Origin: Epithemia pelagica
Taxonomy: Eukaryota; Bacillariophyta; Bacillariophyceae; Surirellales; Surirellaceae
Direction of reading: 5' to 3'
Assembly: GCA_946965045.2 (NCBI GenBank)
Contig: OX337228.1
Coordinates: 4,960,001-5,024,000, forward strand
DNA length: 64,000 bases
Shown in pieces: positions 51,485 to 60,539 of this stretch (position 1 is the stretch's first letter; every line of letters starts with the position of its first letter). The position numbers and the translations under genes are program-made. The notes beneath the pieces are model-generated. The model was not told the origin of the DNA, ran no database searches, and worked only from the letters and a program-made list of their open reading frames with translations.

Positions 51485-52856
51485 ATGCTGCTATGTTCTT
51501 CCTCCTCGTTGGAAGATAAGAAATGTAACTTGTGTTGCAACGGCAGGGTCCCTAAACTTACTTCAAGCCTGCGCTCCTCCAGCACACATCGTTCGTTTCA
51601 GAGTGCATCCAGTACTTCTAGCTTAGAGGACCTTGACAGGGAGGGCGACAGTTGTTGCGGCGATAAGAATAGCGACAGCGATTCCGTCAGCCATGATGGA
51701 CGTGCTACGAATCGAAGGAAATATAACACAACAACAAATGCGATGAGTTCCCGGAACTGTCTACGAAGCATATCTGTCGACTTATGGATACAATATGCAT
51801 GGATTCTACATTTTGTAGCCGGCGCCGCGGTTCTCACATGTTCGTTATGGACGAACAAACGAAGCAGGTAAGGCAGAGTTCTGTAACCAATTTCTTTTTC
51901 TTCTTCACGAAACAATGGCTTAAATCTTTCTTCGGATTCTCGTATACAGGAAGTATGTGATGGTGGATCCACTTCACAGCAGCAACGCTAGTGGCTTAAT
52001 GGAATTGAGTCAATGCCAGAAAGTATTTGTCGATGTGATGGCCGTCTCTCCAGACCAATCAGGAGCCGTGGTATGCTGTTCATGGGATGAAACAAAAGAT
52101 CCTTGGAGTTCGGATGCCCTCTTTGGAATATGCCCGCATGTCTCGCCAGGTGGTATGAATGCTGGGCAGTTGCCTTTCTTGGGCCGTTTGACGAAGTTCC
52201 CAGATGCCTTGGTCATCCCATTATTTCCTCTCTTGATTCGCATTGGCTTTCGTACATATCAATCTGTGGTCGAAAACGGATACCTGGTTCTTGACACAAC
52301 GTTTGGTGTCCACTCATTTCGGCGCCTTGTGTTTTACTTTTTCTTGATGCAGTTCCGAGGATGGATACTCTACGTAGCCCTGAATCGAATTGAAGACAAC
52401 TTTTTCGAGGGGAAACCCATCAACGAAACCAAAGGGCACAATAACAAAGACGAAACAACTTGCTGGTATAGTGACTGGTTGCAAGAAACTCAACCATATT
52501 GCCATGGTCGACGATTTGATTTTTCCGATCATGTGGTGCTCTATTTTGCTCAGTTACTGCCCATTGCACTCTTGGAATATTTGCACTCACTCAACCAACC
52601 CTACTGGCCTTACCATGTGTATCGACGCTACTCCGTACCTTTGCTTTTAACTGTGGGTATATTATATCTCTACTTTATCACATTTGTCGGATTGTTCAAG
52701 ACTGCTGCCTACTTCCACACACCAAGAGAATGTCTGGCTGGGTTTGCAGTAAGCCTATTTGCCCAATTGCCTCTCTGCTTTCTGCAATGCTGCAATCGGT
52801 TCGAATCTCTTCGGAAACTTCGAGAGTTCTTTTTTGGAAGAAAGACCAAGACCTAA
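51485..52856 (+). CDS. FIT2-like (fat storage-inducing transmembrane) protein
   Basis: Two exons, 51485-51867 and 51950-52856, give 429 aa; the splice makes an Arg codon from AG|G and reads TNKRSRKYVMVDPL. Several membrane segments are present, starting YAWILHFVAGAAVLTCSLW. The two catalytic-histidine motifs of FIT proteins are recognisable: FDFSDHVVLYFAQLL (usual FDxSGH, here SDH) and KTAAYFHTPRECLAGFAVS (usual YFHT). FIT2 is an ER acyl-CoA diphosphatase needed for lipid-droplet budding, a process that matters in oil-storing diatoms. The 125-residue N-terminus is Ser-rich with Cys pairs and is extra compared with animal FIT2 (about 262 aa). Function by family resemblance, not proven. Confidence 0.78.
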
Positions 52857-53132
52857 ACATGATTCTCGTCGGAAAAGTGCGGCTACAGTCACAGTTATGG
52901 GATCATCGTCGTTCGGCACAACACAGATGAAACACTTAAAGTTGAAATCAACAAATGAGGATGAGGCTGCTTCGTGTGGACCATATGCCAAAGGCCTCAA
53001 TTTGCTGAAAGAGTTTCAGTCTGGGCTTGTTTCTGGCATTTGTAGACTGCCCACGCCGCTCCTATCACAGAACACTCAGCGCTCGCCGAAGCCTCGGGAA
53101 TTAGGAAGTTCAGCTTTTCTTGACTTGAAAAG

Positions 53133-54758
53133 TCAGATGGTAGCTGAACTCCGTCCCTCTGATTCTACAGACGATTGATTTTGATCAATACCTTCGGCTA
53201 GCATTCTCTCATAAGAACCATGGCTTTGCGTCTTGCGTATATTTTGCCACTCCTCGACCACTGCGGAGCGAGACATGCCATCGCCCGCTCCTCCTCGCTC
53301 ACGTTTGTACATGGCTTGTTCGTAGCTTTCCTCTCTTGACCGCAGAAGAACCTCTTCGGACAAATGTTCAGTTGCACATTTAAGGATCAGTTTGGAGATT
53401 GGCGGTTGCACCTCGAGGCTCGAACCTTTCTTGGCTAATAGTGCGACTTCGTTCAGAGCGATCCGATACTGTTTGGAATTCTTCTCTCCGGCAAACAACG
53501 GCGTAATGGCTTTTACGAGGAAACGTCGAATCTTTGATGGGTCGTTTCTCGCCTCTTCATCATCGGCATGTTTGCCGTAAGCCTCTAACACTTCTAATCG
53601 GTTCTTGAACAACGGAGTGGTATCCTTGTCTCCGTCTTTACCATAGAGCAAACGATCAGCCATCGCAAAGCTCCACGGGTTTGCGGCGAAAGCGCGCCCC
53701 ACCATAACTCCTTTTAAGCCTGGGCATAGATCTAATTGTTCTTTCACCTGTGTCAGATCTTCAATTCCTCCATTCAAACTGAAGGTGAAATCCGGGTAGT
53801 CCTTCACTAGTTGCTGGATAAAATGGTACTTGAGGGGAGGAATCTTTCGATTATCGGCAGGTGAGAAGTTGCGCGACAGAACGGCAATTCTTGCATGAAC
53901 AGTAAAGTCAGTTACCACACCAGTCGAAGCTACAGTTTCTACAAACTGGCAGAGTCTCGAGTATTCTTCCTTCTCATCGATTTTGGAGTACGAATCCTTG
54001 TAAAAGGTTTCCTGTGTGTCCGTTCCAATACGACATTTGACAGTTATTGGAATTTGTCCCTGGCATCCAGCATCCATTGCCTTTACTACCTCTGCAACGA
54101 GTTTTGGATTGTCCATGAGGGCTGCACCAAAACAGCCCTTACCAGCCACTTTCGGGCTTGGACACCCAGCGTTTAGATTTATTGCTGTGTAATCACAAAA
54201 ACCGCGGTCCGTCATTTCCATGACAGTTTTAGTGGCTGCATGGAGTTGTTCTGGGTCAGAGCCTCCTAGTTGCAATACGGATGCTCCTTCAACAGGAGGC
54301 ACTCGGATTCCACTTTGACCGAGGAATCGATTCAAGTAGGAACCATCATAGTTCTGGGATGACTCGATTTCAGTTGCATCAGGATGTCTTTCTTGGTAGG
54401 ATTTGATGGAGCCAGCACGTTCATAGACCAATGTATTAGCAGCAACCATTTCTGTATATAAGAGAGTTTGCGACGACAGCAGACGTATCAAATACCGAAA
54501 GTGGCGGTCAGTATACTCCATCATCGGAGCAAGCGAAAGAGTAGAAGCTTTCGTCAGTTGGTCGTTCTTCCGCCGTCGTCTCCGCTTTCGCTCGTCGGAA
54601 TCATCAATATTATAAGTCGATGTTGGCACATATTCACTGTCCCAAAGAGAGCGGAAGGTGGACAACCGACAGTGCTTGTGATACAGCCCTGTCTGTGACG
54701 CAAAATGAATAACCTTTGTCATGGCGAAAAGATATACGGAAAGAAGCCAAAGTGTCAT
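53133..54758 (-). CDS. tRNA-dihydrouridine synthase, DusA-type
   Basis: A single exon from ATG 54758 encodes 541 aa; the frame runs further upstream but begins with GTG. Dus enzymes use FMN and NADPH to reduce uridines in the tRNA D-loop. Motifs: LSLAPMMEYTDRHFRYL (start of the barrel), ASVLQLGGSDPEQLHAA, NLNAGCPSPKVAGKGCFGAA (catalytic Cys in GCP), ITVKCRIGTD, FTVHARIAVLS, FSLNGGIEDL and GVMVGRAFAANPW. A hydrophobic/basic N-terminus (TLWLLSVYLFAMTK) with 60 extra residues suggests organelle targeting. The C-terminus carries about 130 residues of helical sequence after the barrel. The DusA-type pattern rather than the usual eukaryotic Dus1-4 suggests an organelle-derived enzyme. Confidence 0.9.
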   Translation of the reverse strand: MTLWLLSVYLFAMTKVIHFASQTGLYHKHCRLSTFRSLWDSEYVPTSTYNIDDSDERKRRRRRKNDQLTKASTLSLAPMMEYTDRHFRYLIRLLSSQTLLYTEMVAANTLVYERAGSIKSYQERHPDATEIESSQNYDGSYLNRFLGQSGIRVPPVEGASVLQLGGSDPEQLHAATKTVMEMTDRGFCDYTAINLNAGCPSPKVAGKGCFGAALMDNPKLVAEVVKAMDAGCQGQIPITVKCRIGTDTQETFYKDSYSKIDEKEEYSRLCQFVETVASTGVVTDFTVHARIAVLSRNFSPADNRKIPPLKYHFIQQLVKDYPDFTFSLNGGIEDLTQVKEQLDLCPGLKGVMVGRAFAANPWSFAMADRLLYGKDGDKDTTPLFKNRLEVLEAYGKHADDEEARNDPSKIRRFLVKAITPLFAGEKNSKQYRIALNEVALLAKKGSSLEVQPPISKLILKCATEHLSEEVLLRSREESYEQAMYKRERGGAGDGMSRSAVVEEWQNIRKTQSHGSYERMLAEGIDQNQSSVESEGRSSATI

Positions 54759-55267
54759 TAGCCGGTCTTCAACCCTCAAGGGCAATCGGGAACAGATCTC
54801 TATTTTAACAAAGCGATGGAGGTTCAGATTTCTGTCTACTCCTATTAGGTTATGGGTGGCTAGACCACGTTGGGTGGGGGTGGGGTGATTGCAGTTTTGG
54901 GGCGCCCTCCTCACTTTTATTTGGTGGGGTCACACCCCGTCCAAGCAAAGATCAAGACCAAAAGTTGCCCGCATCCCCCATCATGGTCTGGATTCTGGAT
55001 TCTGGATCTTGTTTTACTTTTCCCAAACATTTTGTTTCAACGCAACCAAAAATTGATTGTTGGCTAAATGGAATTTGAACAAGCGGAACAAAGGGACTTG
55101 ATATCAATGCTGTGGTTGTGACAAAGTATGAAAAATGAACAAACGGACGGTGCTTTCACGATTGAAGTTTTCAAGGACGACCTCAAGCCAGAGAGAATGG
55201 GTCATAACTTCTCGACCCCAACTGTCGTTGGAGTTTGAGCATAGTAGCATCTGAGAGTGAAAAGGAA
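54759..55267. promoter_or_regulatory. Divergent promoter region
   Basis: About 510 nt between the Dus and surface-protein starts. Contains a CTACTCCTATTAGG motif at about 54836-54850 and a G-rich tract (GTTGGGTGGGGGTGGGGTG) near 54869-54887. No gene seen. Confidence 0.4.
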
Positions 55268-57721
55268 ATGATGGTGCCCAGGTATGGATCATTGATGATC
55301 CTCGTCGCTGTTGGTCATTTAGGACCAGTTCTCGGCTATGCCGCCTTAAATGCTCGCCATGGAGCAGGAAACCAAGCTCTTCGTATTCTCAATAACCACG
55401 AAGTGGCAACTGAAGAGGCGCTATACAGCACTTTCGGTGCACATCATAATGCCCCATTTGAGGAAGCTGCAGTATACGACGAACTGGAAAACGACCATTT
55501 TGATCACGACTCGTCGCCTCATCACTCCGGAATCCGGGGATACGTCAAACACATCAATAGTGAAGGATACATTGCTTCATCAACATCACCCGATAGCGAG
55601 TCAGAAAAGGGTCCGGGCAAAGGCGAATCGAAGCAATCGCCGGAGATGTCGGCTGAAAATATCGAGAACGTCTCTCAAGAAACGATCACTCAATCAGTGG
55701 AGATCGGCGTTCCAACAGTATCACCGGCTGTACATAGCAATGCTGTATCTGCGGCTCCTACAGTCCGCCAGGGCGAATCGGCAGGAGCCCAACCTTTCGC
55801 GACAATGGGTTCCAACAACGGCGGTGAGGGACCAAGTAGCAATGAGATAGAAGATCTTCCTCTCCCAGGTAGGTTAAACCACTGCAAGTACTCGACGAAC
55901 GAACCAGGAATGCTTACCATGATTGCCCTTTCCATATGTTTCGTAAAAGATCCGGTAAAACTCCCTCTCATTGCGTTTCAATACTACACCACTGCGACGT
56001 GGAACTTACCAGATCGAGACGAGATAGAACTTCATGAAGTGACTCAAACACTGTTTAAGGCAATACTCAAACAAGAATTCGGAGACAGTATTGAGGTCGA
56101 TATCATATCGTATGGCAAGCTTGCCCCTCGAGTATTCAATTTCGTTGTAGTTGCCTATTTCAACAACTCCGATGACATTCCGCCTCTCGGAGAAATGGAG
56201 AACAAATTTGCTTCTCTTCTTCATGACGGAGAGCCATTTAACACAAGATATTTGGAAATGCTTAAACACATGGACTCTACAATCTTTGAAACGTCATTCT
56301 CAGTCCGGTTTATCAATAATCAACATGACTTGGACAAAGCTATCCAAGGAGAAATACTGGAGGACCCAGACGAAGACGATGATGGTCATGACCATCATCG
56401 TTTATTCATTCTACTTCTGGTCGTTGCCGCTCTGGTTCTCCTTCTAGTCTTCTTTTCGATTTACTGGTATTGCCGAAATCGTCGATCTCGAACTGCTCCC
56501 TATCTTGAAGACTTCGACAGCAGAGATTTTGAAACATCCAAAGACAAAACCAGTAAGAAAGAGTCCTCGTATAGCACTGCCAATTTCTCGAAGGACGGTA
56601 TTGGAAAACGAACTCGTCTCGCTTCAATTTCACTCGAAGCCCATAACTCGGATGGAACATTGAGTACAACGAATAACCACGACTTGGAGGAGGTTCCGTT
56701 GTTTGATGAGAAGCCCCACGAAACTCCAACGCTCAACAGTGGAAAGAAAAAACAACGCCAAGTGGTTTCCAGCGGCAAACCACCCAGACATCCTTCCAGC
56801 GCCAAGAACGTAGTTTCAACTTTCGAGACCGAGCTTTTCAAAAATCAGCAAAGCTCTGGCTATGGACCTCAAATCCCACAAAGGATGACACGCTCTACAA
56901 CTTCTCACGATCAGTCCAGAACCGACGACTTCAGTAGTTCTAGTTCTCTGTCCGAGTCACGGGCAAGTCTGTTTGATTCTGACTCAAATGTCCCATTGTC
57001 ATCGTCGCGTTCTAGTCTTCATGATTCAGACTCCGCTGTAACACCAAGTCACCCGTTCACAACCAGCGGCAATGAGTCCGTGGGAGCCAATCAAGTAATA
57101 TCTCCAACATCGGCCCAAATTCAGGACATAGCTGATGAAATGGATGACGAAGATTTTGATTCTCTTCCTAGCGTGAAGGAACGTATGGCCATGTTGAAAG
57201 CCAACCTCAGTCAGAGCACTGGTGATGAGCAAAGTAACTCAGGCGTCAGTGCAAGATCAAGATTGCATCTTCCCAAGGTGGTGGACGTTCAAGAAAAAAT
57301 ACAAGGAAAGAGACGTGAGTGTTCACAAGCACCTGCCGTAGACGCCGGAGCTGAAGCTGTTGAGAAGCCCTCTCCACCTCCAAAGATTGAGTTCTCCAAC
57401 ACAGAACCAATTGAGCACCAAAATATAGCAGCTCCGAATCGCCATACTGCCCCCGACCCTGGTGCTAAGGCGGAAGACCCTTGGAATTCTCGTGGGAGAT
57501 CTGAAATCCAAGAGAAACCCTATGAAGTACCATTGCCAGAGAGTGGTTCAGAAAGCAAAGATTTGAATGCCCATCCGCAATATCCACTGAGGACTTCCAG
57601 ACCGGGATCACCAGCAATGGGATTCGCCGCGTCCGCACCTGCACCGGAAGCTGAGCCTTCCACAATGCCTGAATGGATGCGAAAATTTCATGAAATGGGA
57701 TTAGCGAAAGCTGATAGCTAG
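55268..57721 (+). CDS. Unknown single-pass membrane protein with signal peptide and long disordered tail
   Basis: A single exon from ATG 55268 encodes 817 aa. A signal peptide is likely (MVPRYGSLMILVAVGHLGPV, then LGYAALNA). The lumenal/extracellular part has an acidic Ser-rich region, then a folded-looking stretch at about 215-365 (LTMIALSICFVKDPVKLPL, then EVTQTLFKAILKQEFGD) ending before a clear transmembrane helix (LFILLLVVAALVLLLVFFS) at about 380-400. The stop-transfer CRNRRSR follows. The cytosolic ~400 residues are Ser/Pro-rich and low-complexity, ending in a helix EWMRKFHEMGLAKADS. The folded part recalls small proteolysis-resistant SEA-like modules, but I am not able to assign it. 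No kinase or receptor enzyme domain. Confidence 0.7.
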   Translation: MMVPRYGSLMILVAVGHLGPVLGYAALNARHGAGNQALRILNNHEVATEEALYSTFGAHHNAPFEEAAVYDELENDHFDHDSSPHHSGIRGYVKHINSEGYIASSTSPDSESEKGPGKGESKQSPEMSAENIENVSQETITQSVEIGVPTVSPAVHSNAVSAAPTVRQGESAGAQPFATMGSNNGGEGPSSNEIEDLPLPGRLNHCKYSTNEPGMLTMIALSICFVKDPVKLPLIAFQYYTTATWNLPDRDEIELHEVTQTLFKAILKQEFGDSIEVDIISYGKLAPRVFNFVVVAYFNNSDDIPPLGEMENKFASLLHDGEPFNTRYLEMLKHMDSTIFETSFSVRFINNQHDLDKAIQGEILEDPDEDDDGHDHHRLFILLLVVAALVLLLVFFSIYWYCRNRRSRTAPYLEDFDSRDFETSKDKTSKKESSYSTANFSKDGIGKRTRLASISLEAHNSDGTLSTTNNHDLEEVPLFDEKPHETPTLNSGKKKQRQVVSSGKPPRHPSSAKNVVSTFETELFKNQQSSGYGPQIPQRMTRSTTSHDQSRTDDFSSSSSLSESRASLFDSDSNVPLSSSRSSLHDSDSAVTPSHPFTTSGNESVGANQVISPTSAQIQDIADEMDDEDFDSLPSVKERMAMLKANLSQSTGDEQSNSGVSARSRLHLPKVVDVQEKIQGKRRECSQAPAVDAGAEAVEKPSPPPKIEFSNTEPIEHQNIAAPNRHTAPDPGAKAEDPWNSRGRSEIQEKPYEVPLPESGSESKDLNAHPQYPLRTSRPGSPAMGFAASAPAPEAEPSTMPEWMRKFHEMGLAKADS

Positions 57722-57949
57722 GAAGTGGGCTAGGTCGTCGAGCTTCCAGCTGCATCCGAAGAACCTGTCTTCGACAATGCCAGAATAGATGCGACGTTTC
57801 CTGAAATGGGGAGTTGCGAGACCTTATTATTATACTCGATGTTAAAACCCTACATGTACATCGCCGAAGAAGTATGTGGTTACTGACACACGGATGTCAC
57901 AGAATCAAAGTTAGTAAGAGAAAATGTTTAGACATAGTTTTACGTTCCA

Positions 57950-58909
57950 CTAGTCCTCTCCAATCATCTTAGCAGACTCCCCGAACAAGAGAGTGTCTGG
58001 TTCAAGAGGCATGCACAGCATCATCATGAGACTGGTGAAAAAGACAATAAACAAACCAACTGCGGTCCACAAGACGACATTGAAATACTGGATCTGAAAC
58101 ATGCTCTTGTACGGAGTGACCCATTCTCCGTAGGAATTGTAGTAACCATAACCATAGTATCCAGCAAACATCTGAGCGAAGGGATTCTCGTCCTCAGCCC
58201 CATTGTTGCCTCCGTCTTGGTTGTCGTAGTAACTTTTCTTTTGTAGGAAATAATATTTTCCTTGTTGGCCTTGTTCTTGTTGTTGCTGTTGATCCTCCAG
58301 TCGGCGCCGAGTAGCTGAAGACTCTTCTTCGACTACCAGATACACGACAACAGTCTTGCCTTCATCTTTCAACTTCTTGTCCATCTCACGAACCATCGAT
58401 CCAACATCTTTATCCACACTATCCGCTGCTGTAGAGTCTCCCACAGTCATCTTGACTCCAGTGAGAGATGATCTCTCAGCGGCCTTTTCTACGGATTCCG
58501 GCAGCGCCCCGGTCACTTCTTCCCCGGTCTTGGCTTTCGATACGAGCGTATCGCAGTGAGAGCCGCTAGTCTCCATTTGACCAACAACATAGCTGTTTTC
58601 GTTCTCAAAGAGATCCGCAATGGAAGGCATCAGTTCCATGTTAACTGCGTTTCCCGACAAACCGACTATCACCCCGGCATCAGCCTTCTTAAAAAGATCG
58701 GGTACAACCGGCATACCAGCATGTTGGTTCGTGCGGACACCATGCATGGACTTGAGGAAGGAACTCACCCCCTCAACCGATGCAGCTCTTGATTTCGAAG
58801 ATATCCGGCGAACGGAGCCACCTACCCCTAATTCAATCACAGCGATCCTGGTGGAAGCGTCAACCACACTTGTAAGGGTGAGAAGGAGAGAGAGAGCAAC
58901 CTTCATCAT
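57950..58909 (-). CDS. ATP6AP2 / renin-receptor-like V-ATPase accessory protein
   Basis: A single exon encodes 319 aa. A signal peptide opens it (MKVALSLLLTLTSVVDAST). The lumenal domain has weakly conserved sequence, with EGVSSFLKSMHG and VGLSGNAVNMELMPSIADLF. The best evidence is the C-terminus: QIQYFNVVLWTAVGLFIVFF followed by a short cytosolic tail, which matches the YFNVVLW entry of the membrane helix in ATP6AP2 and related accessory subunits that assemble V-ATPase. A polyGln-rich RRRLEDQQQQQEQGQQG lies just before the membrane region, and the RRRLE may be a protease site. Function in vacuolar acidification is inferred from the C-terminal match only. Confidence 0.6.
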   Translation of the reverse strand: MMKVALSLLLTLTSVVDASTRIAVIELGVGGSVRRISSKSRAASVEGVSSFLKSMHGVRTNQHAGMPVVPDLFKKADAGVIVGLSGNAVNMELMPSIADLFENENSYVVGQMETSGSHCDTLVSKAKTGEEVTGALPESVEKAAERSSLTGVKMTVGDSTAADSVDKDVGSMVREMDKKLKDEGKTVVVYLVVEEESSATRRRLEDQQQQQEQGQQGKYYFLQKKSYYDNQDGGNNGAEDENPFAQMFAGYYGYGYYNSYGEWVTPYKSMFQIQYFNVVLWTAVGLFIVFFTSLMMMLCMPLEPDTLLFGESAKMIGED

Positions 58910-60539
58910 GGTGAACTAATATCGATTACGGATATGTGCAACGCTCTTCTCAAGAAAAAAATTGTACTGCACGCCTGCACTGCCGTGCACTACAGACTAC
59001 AGATCCAATCAGTCTCCTTCTCCTTCCTCCCCGGCATTGGCGAACGCATGTCATTTCAGGCGCGCGTTTTACAATTAGACTCACAGTGGGAGCAACTGAT
59101 TCAATAATAGTACAGACGATGGATTTCGCGTTTGCGTTCTTGAGTTTTGGGGGCTCGCTGGACAGACCCAAAATCATAAATCATCATCAGAAATAATCAC
59201 CCAATCGTACATTATTTGTGCCTCTACTCCTAGAGGGATTTTAGGAGTGTTTGCAATAGTGTTCCTCTAGCTAGTAGGAGTCCATGTACATTGCCGAATG
59301 CCACTCTCAGAAGTCCAATCCGTAGAATGCGGTTCATGTTCATTCCATAACTCGTTGGCTTCTCGTCCCCTCTAGAGTAGTTTGTTGCCCAGATTCAAAA
59401 TTTGGGCTCTCGAGATTCCTTTGTCTCGCTATCAACATAGGTACGTTTATCAGCCCGATACAAGTGCTATTTCCCTCTTTTCGCACCATGACAGGTCCGA
59501 TGATCGATGTTATATGTACCCCTATTCAGTGTCACTCAAGAGTAAATTTGAAATAAAACACTCTTCTATAGCACACCAACCCCTGCATGGCAGCATCTAC
59601 CTAAAATGCAAAAGAATCCTTTCGTACTTGATTGTCCTCGTGATGCCACGAGAACAGCTTTCATTGGCTACGCCTCGATCGTCCCTCCATTTTTCTTCAC
59701 AAACCACCTTACCAAGGACCGTTTGGCTCTCGCCGGTTTCCCCTCGTTTAAAGTTCAATCCGTTTAGGCATTAGAATCGGTTTCAAACCAACTTCTGCGG
59801 AGGCACCTCTTGTCGTTGTCGTACTGTACAACGATCCTGCTCTCGGAACACGATTTGGCTCGGGCCTTTTCATATCCTGTTGTTAAAGTGACAGAAACGC
59901 CCGGGTGAGTGGGAGGTACTTGCAAGAAAAAAGGTCAATCGAACACAACGACGACTTCATCATTCATCATACCTTTCTCTCTGGGGAACCGTGCGGGCTC
60001 TCCAGCATCATTTCGTCAAGGGCAGACAACCGACCTGCGATATCGTGACTATAGTCTGCTTGATCCATTGTTCTTGATTGAAGTTTCAAGGAGGTGGATT
60101 CAATCCATACACGAAGAAGAAGATAATAATACGACTGCGTTGAACGAATTCTGTTGCGGCTGTGAAGGTAGAGAATCTCAAGGAGCTGGCGATGTGGTCT
60201 CTGGTTGTGTTGACGAGGCGAGATTGGAGATTCATGCGAGCCAGCCTGCAGATATGAAGAAGCAAGGCATAAATAAGGGCATTGTCCATCTATGATTTCT
60301 TTCCGTATGAGACACGGACGACGACACCCTTCTTGTGACTGTGACCATTCCCAGTTCCCAGACTAGAGGGCCTACTATTAAAAGGTTACTAGGAGTAGGA
60401 GTATGTACTCCTATGTACTTCCGATGAGCTACTCCTACTACTCCTAATACTCCTCTAGAAGCATGGAGGCATCATCATCATATTACCATCTCTGGAAATC
60501 AATAAACTTGCATAATATACTCTCTTCTATCTTTGATTT
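58910..60539. other. 1.6-kb intergenic region with dispersed motifs at both ends
   Basis: Lies between the ATP6AP2-like start and the 3' end of the Cache/vWA gene. Motif copies: CTACTCCTAGAGGG and TTAGGAGTGT near 59222-59248, CTCTAGCTAGTAGGAGTCC near 59265-59283, and a dense cluster at 60386-60465. Two open frames (59382-59774 and 59909-60295) have no domain and poor codon character, so I do not call them genes. Confidence 0.45.
60386..60465. repeat. Dense cluster of the TAGGAGTA / TACTCCTA motif
   Basis: Within 80 bp the motif occurs about six times on both strands, including ACTAGGAGTAGGAGTATG, TACTCCTATGTAC and CTACTCCTACTACTCCTAAT with ACTCCTCTAG. It is the densest example in the window and lies just past the 3' end of the Cache/vWA gene. 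Confidence 0.7.

Noticed and set aside
53133..54758. Loss of the catalytic cysteine in the Dus enzyme (Ala in FGAAL where DusA has FGACL)
   Set aside because: The catalytic Cys in this family is the one in the GCP motif, which is present. Ala at the later position also occurs in active relatives such as DUS2.
59382..60295. Two open frames (130 and 128 residues) between ATP6AP2-like and Cache/vWA genes
   Set aside because: No domain, no splice partner and no compositional sign of coding. More likely intergenic.
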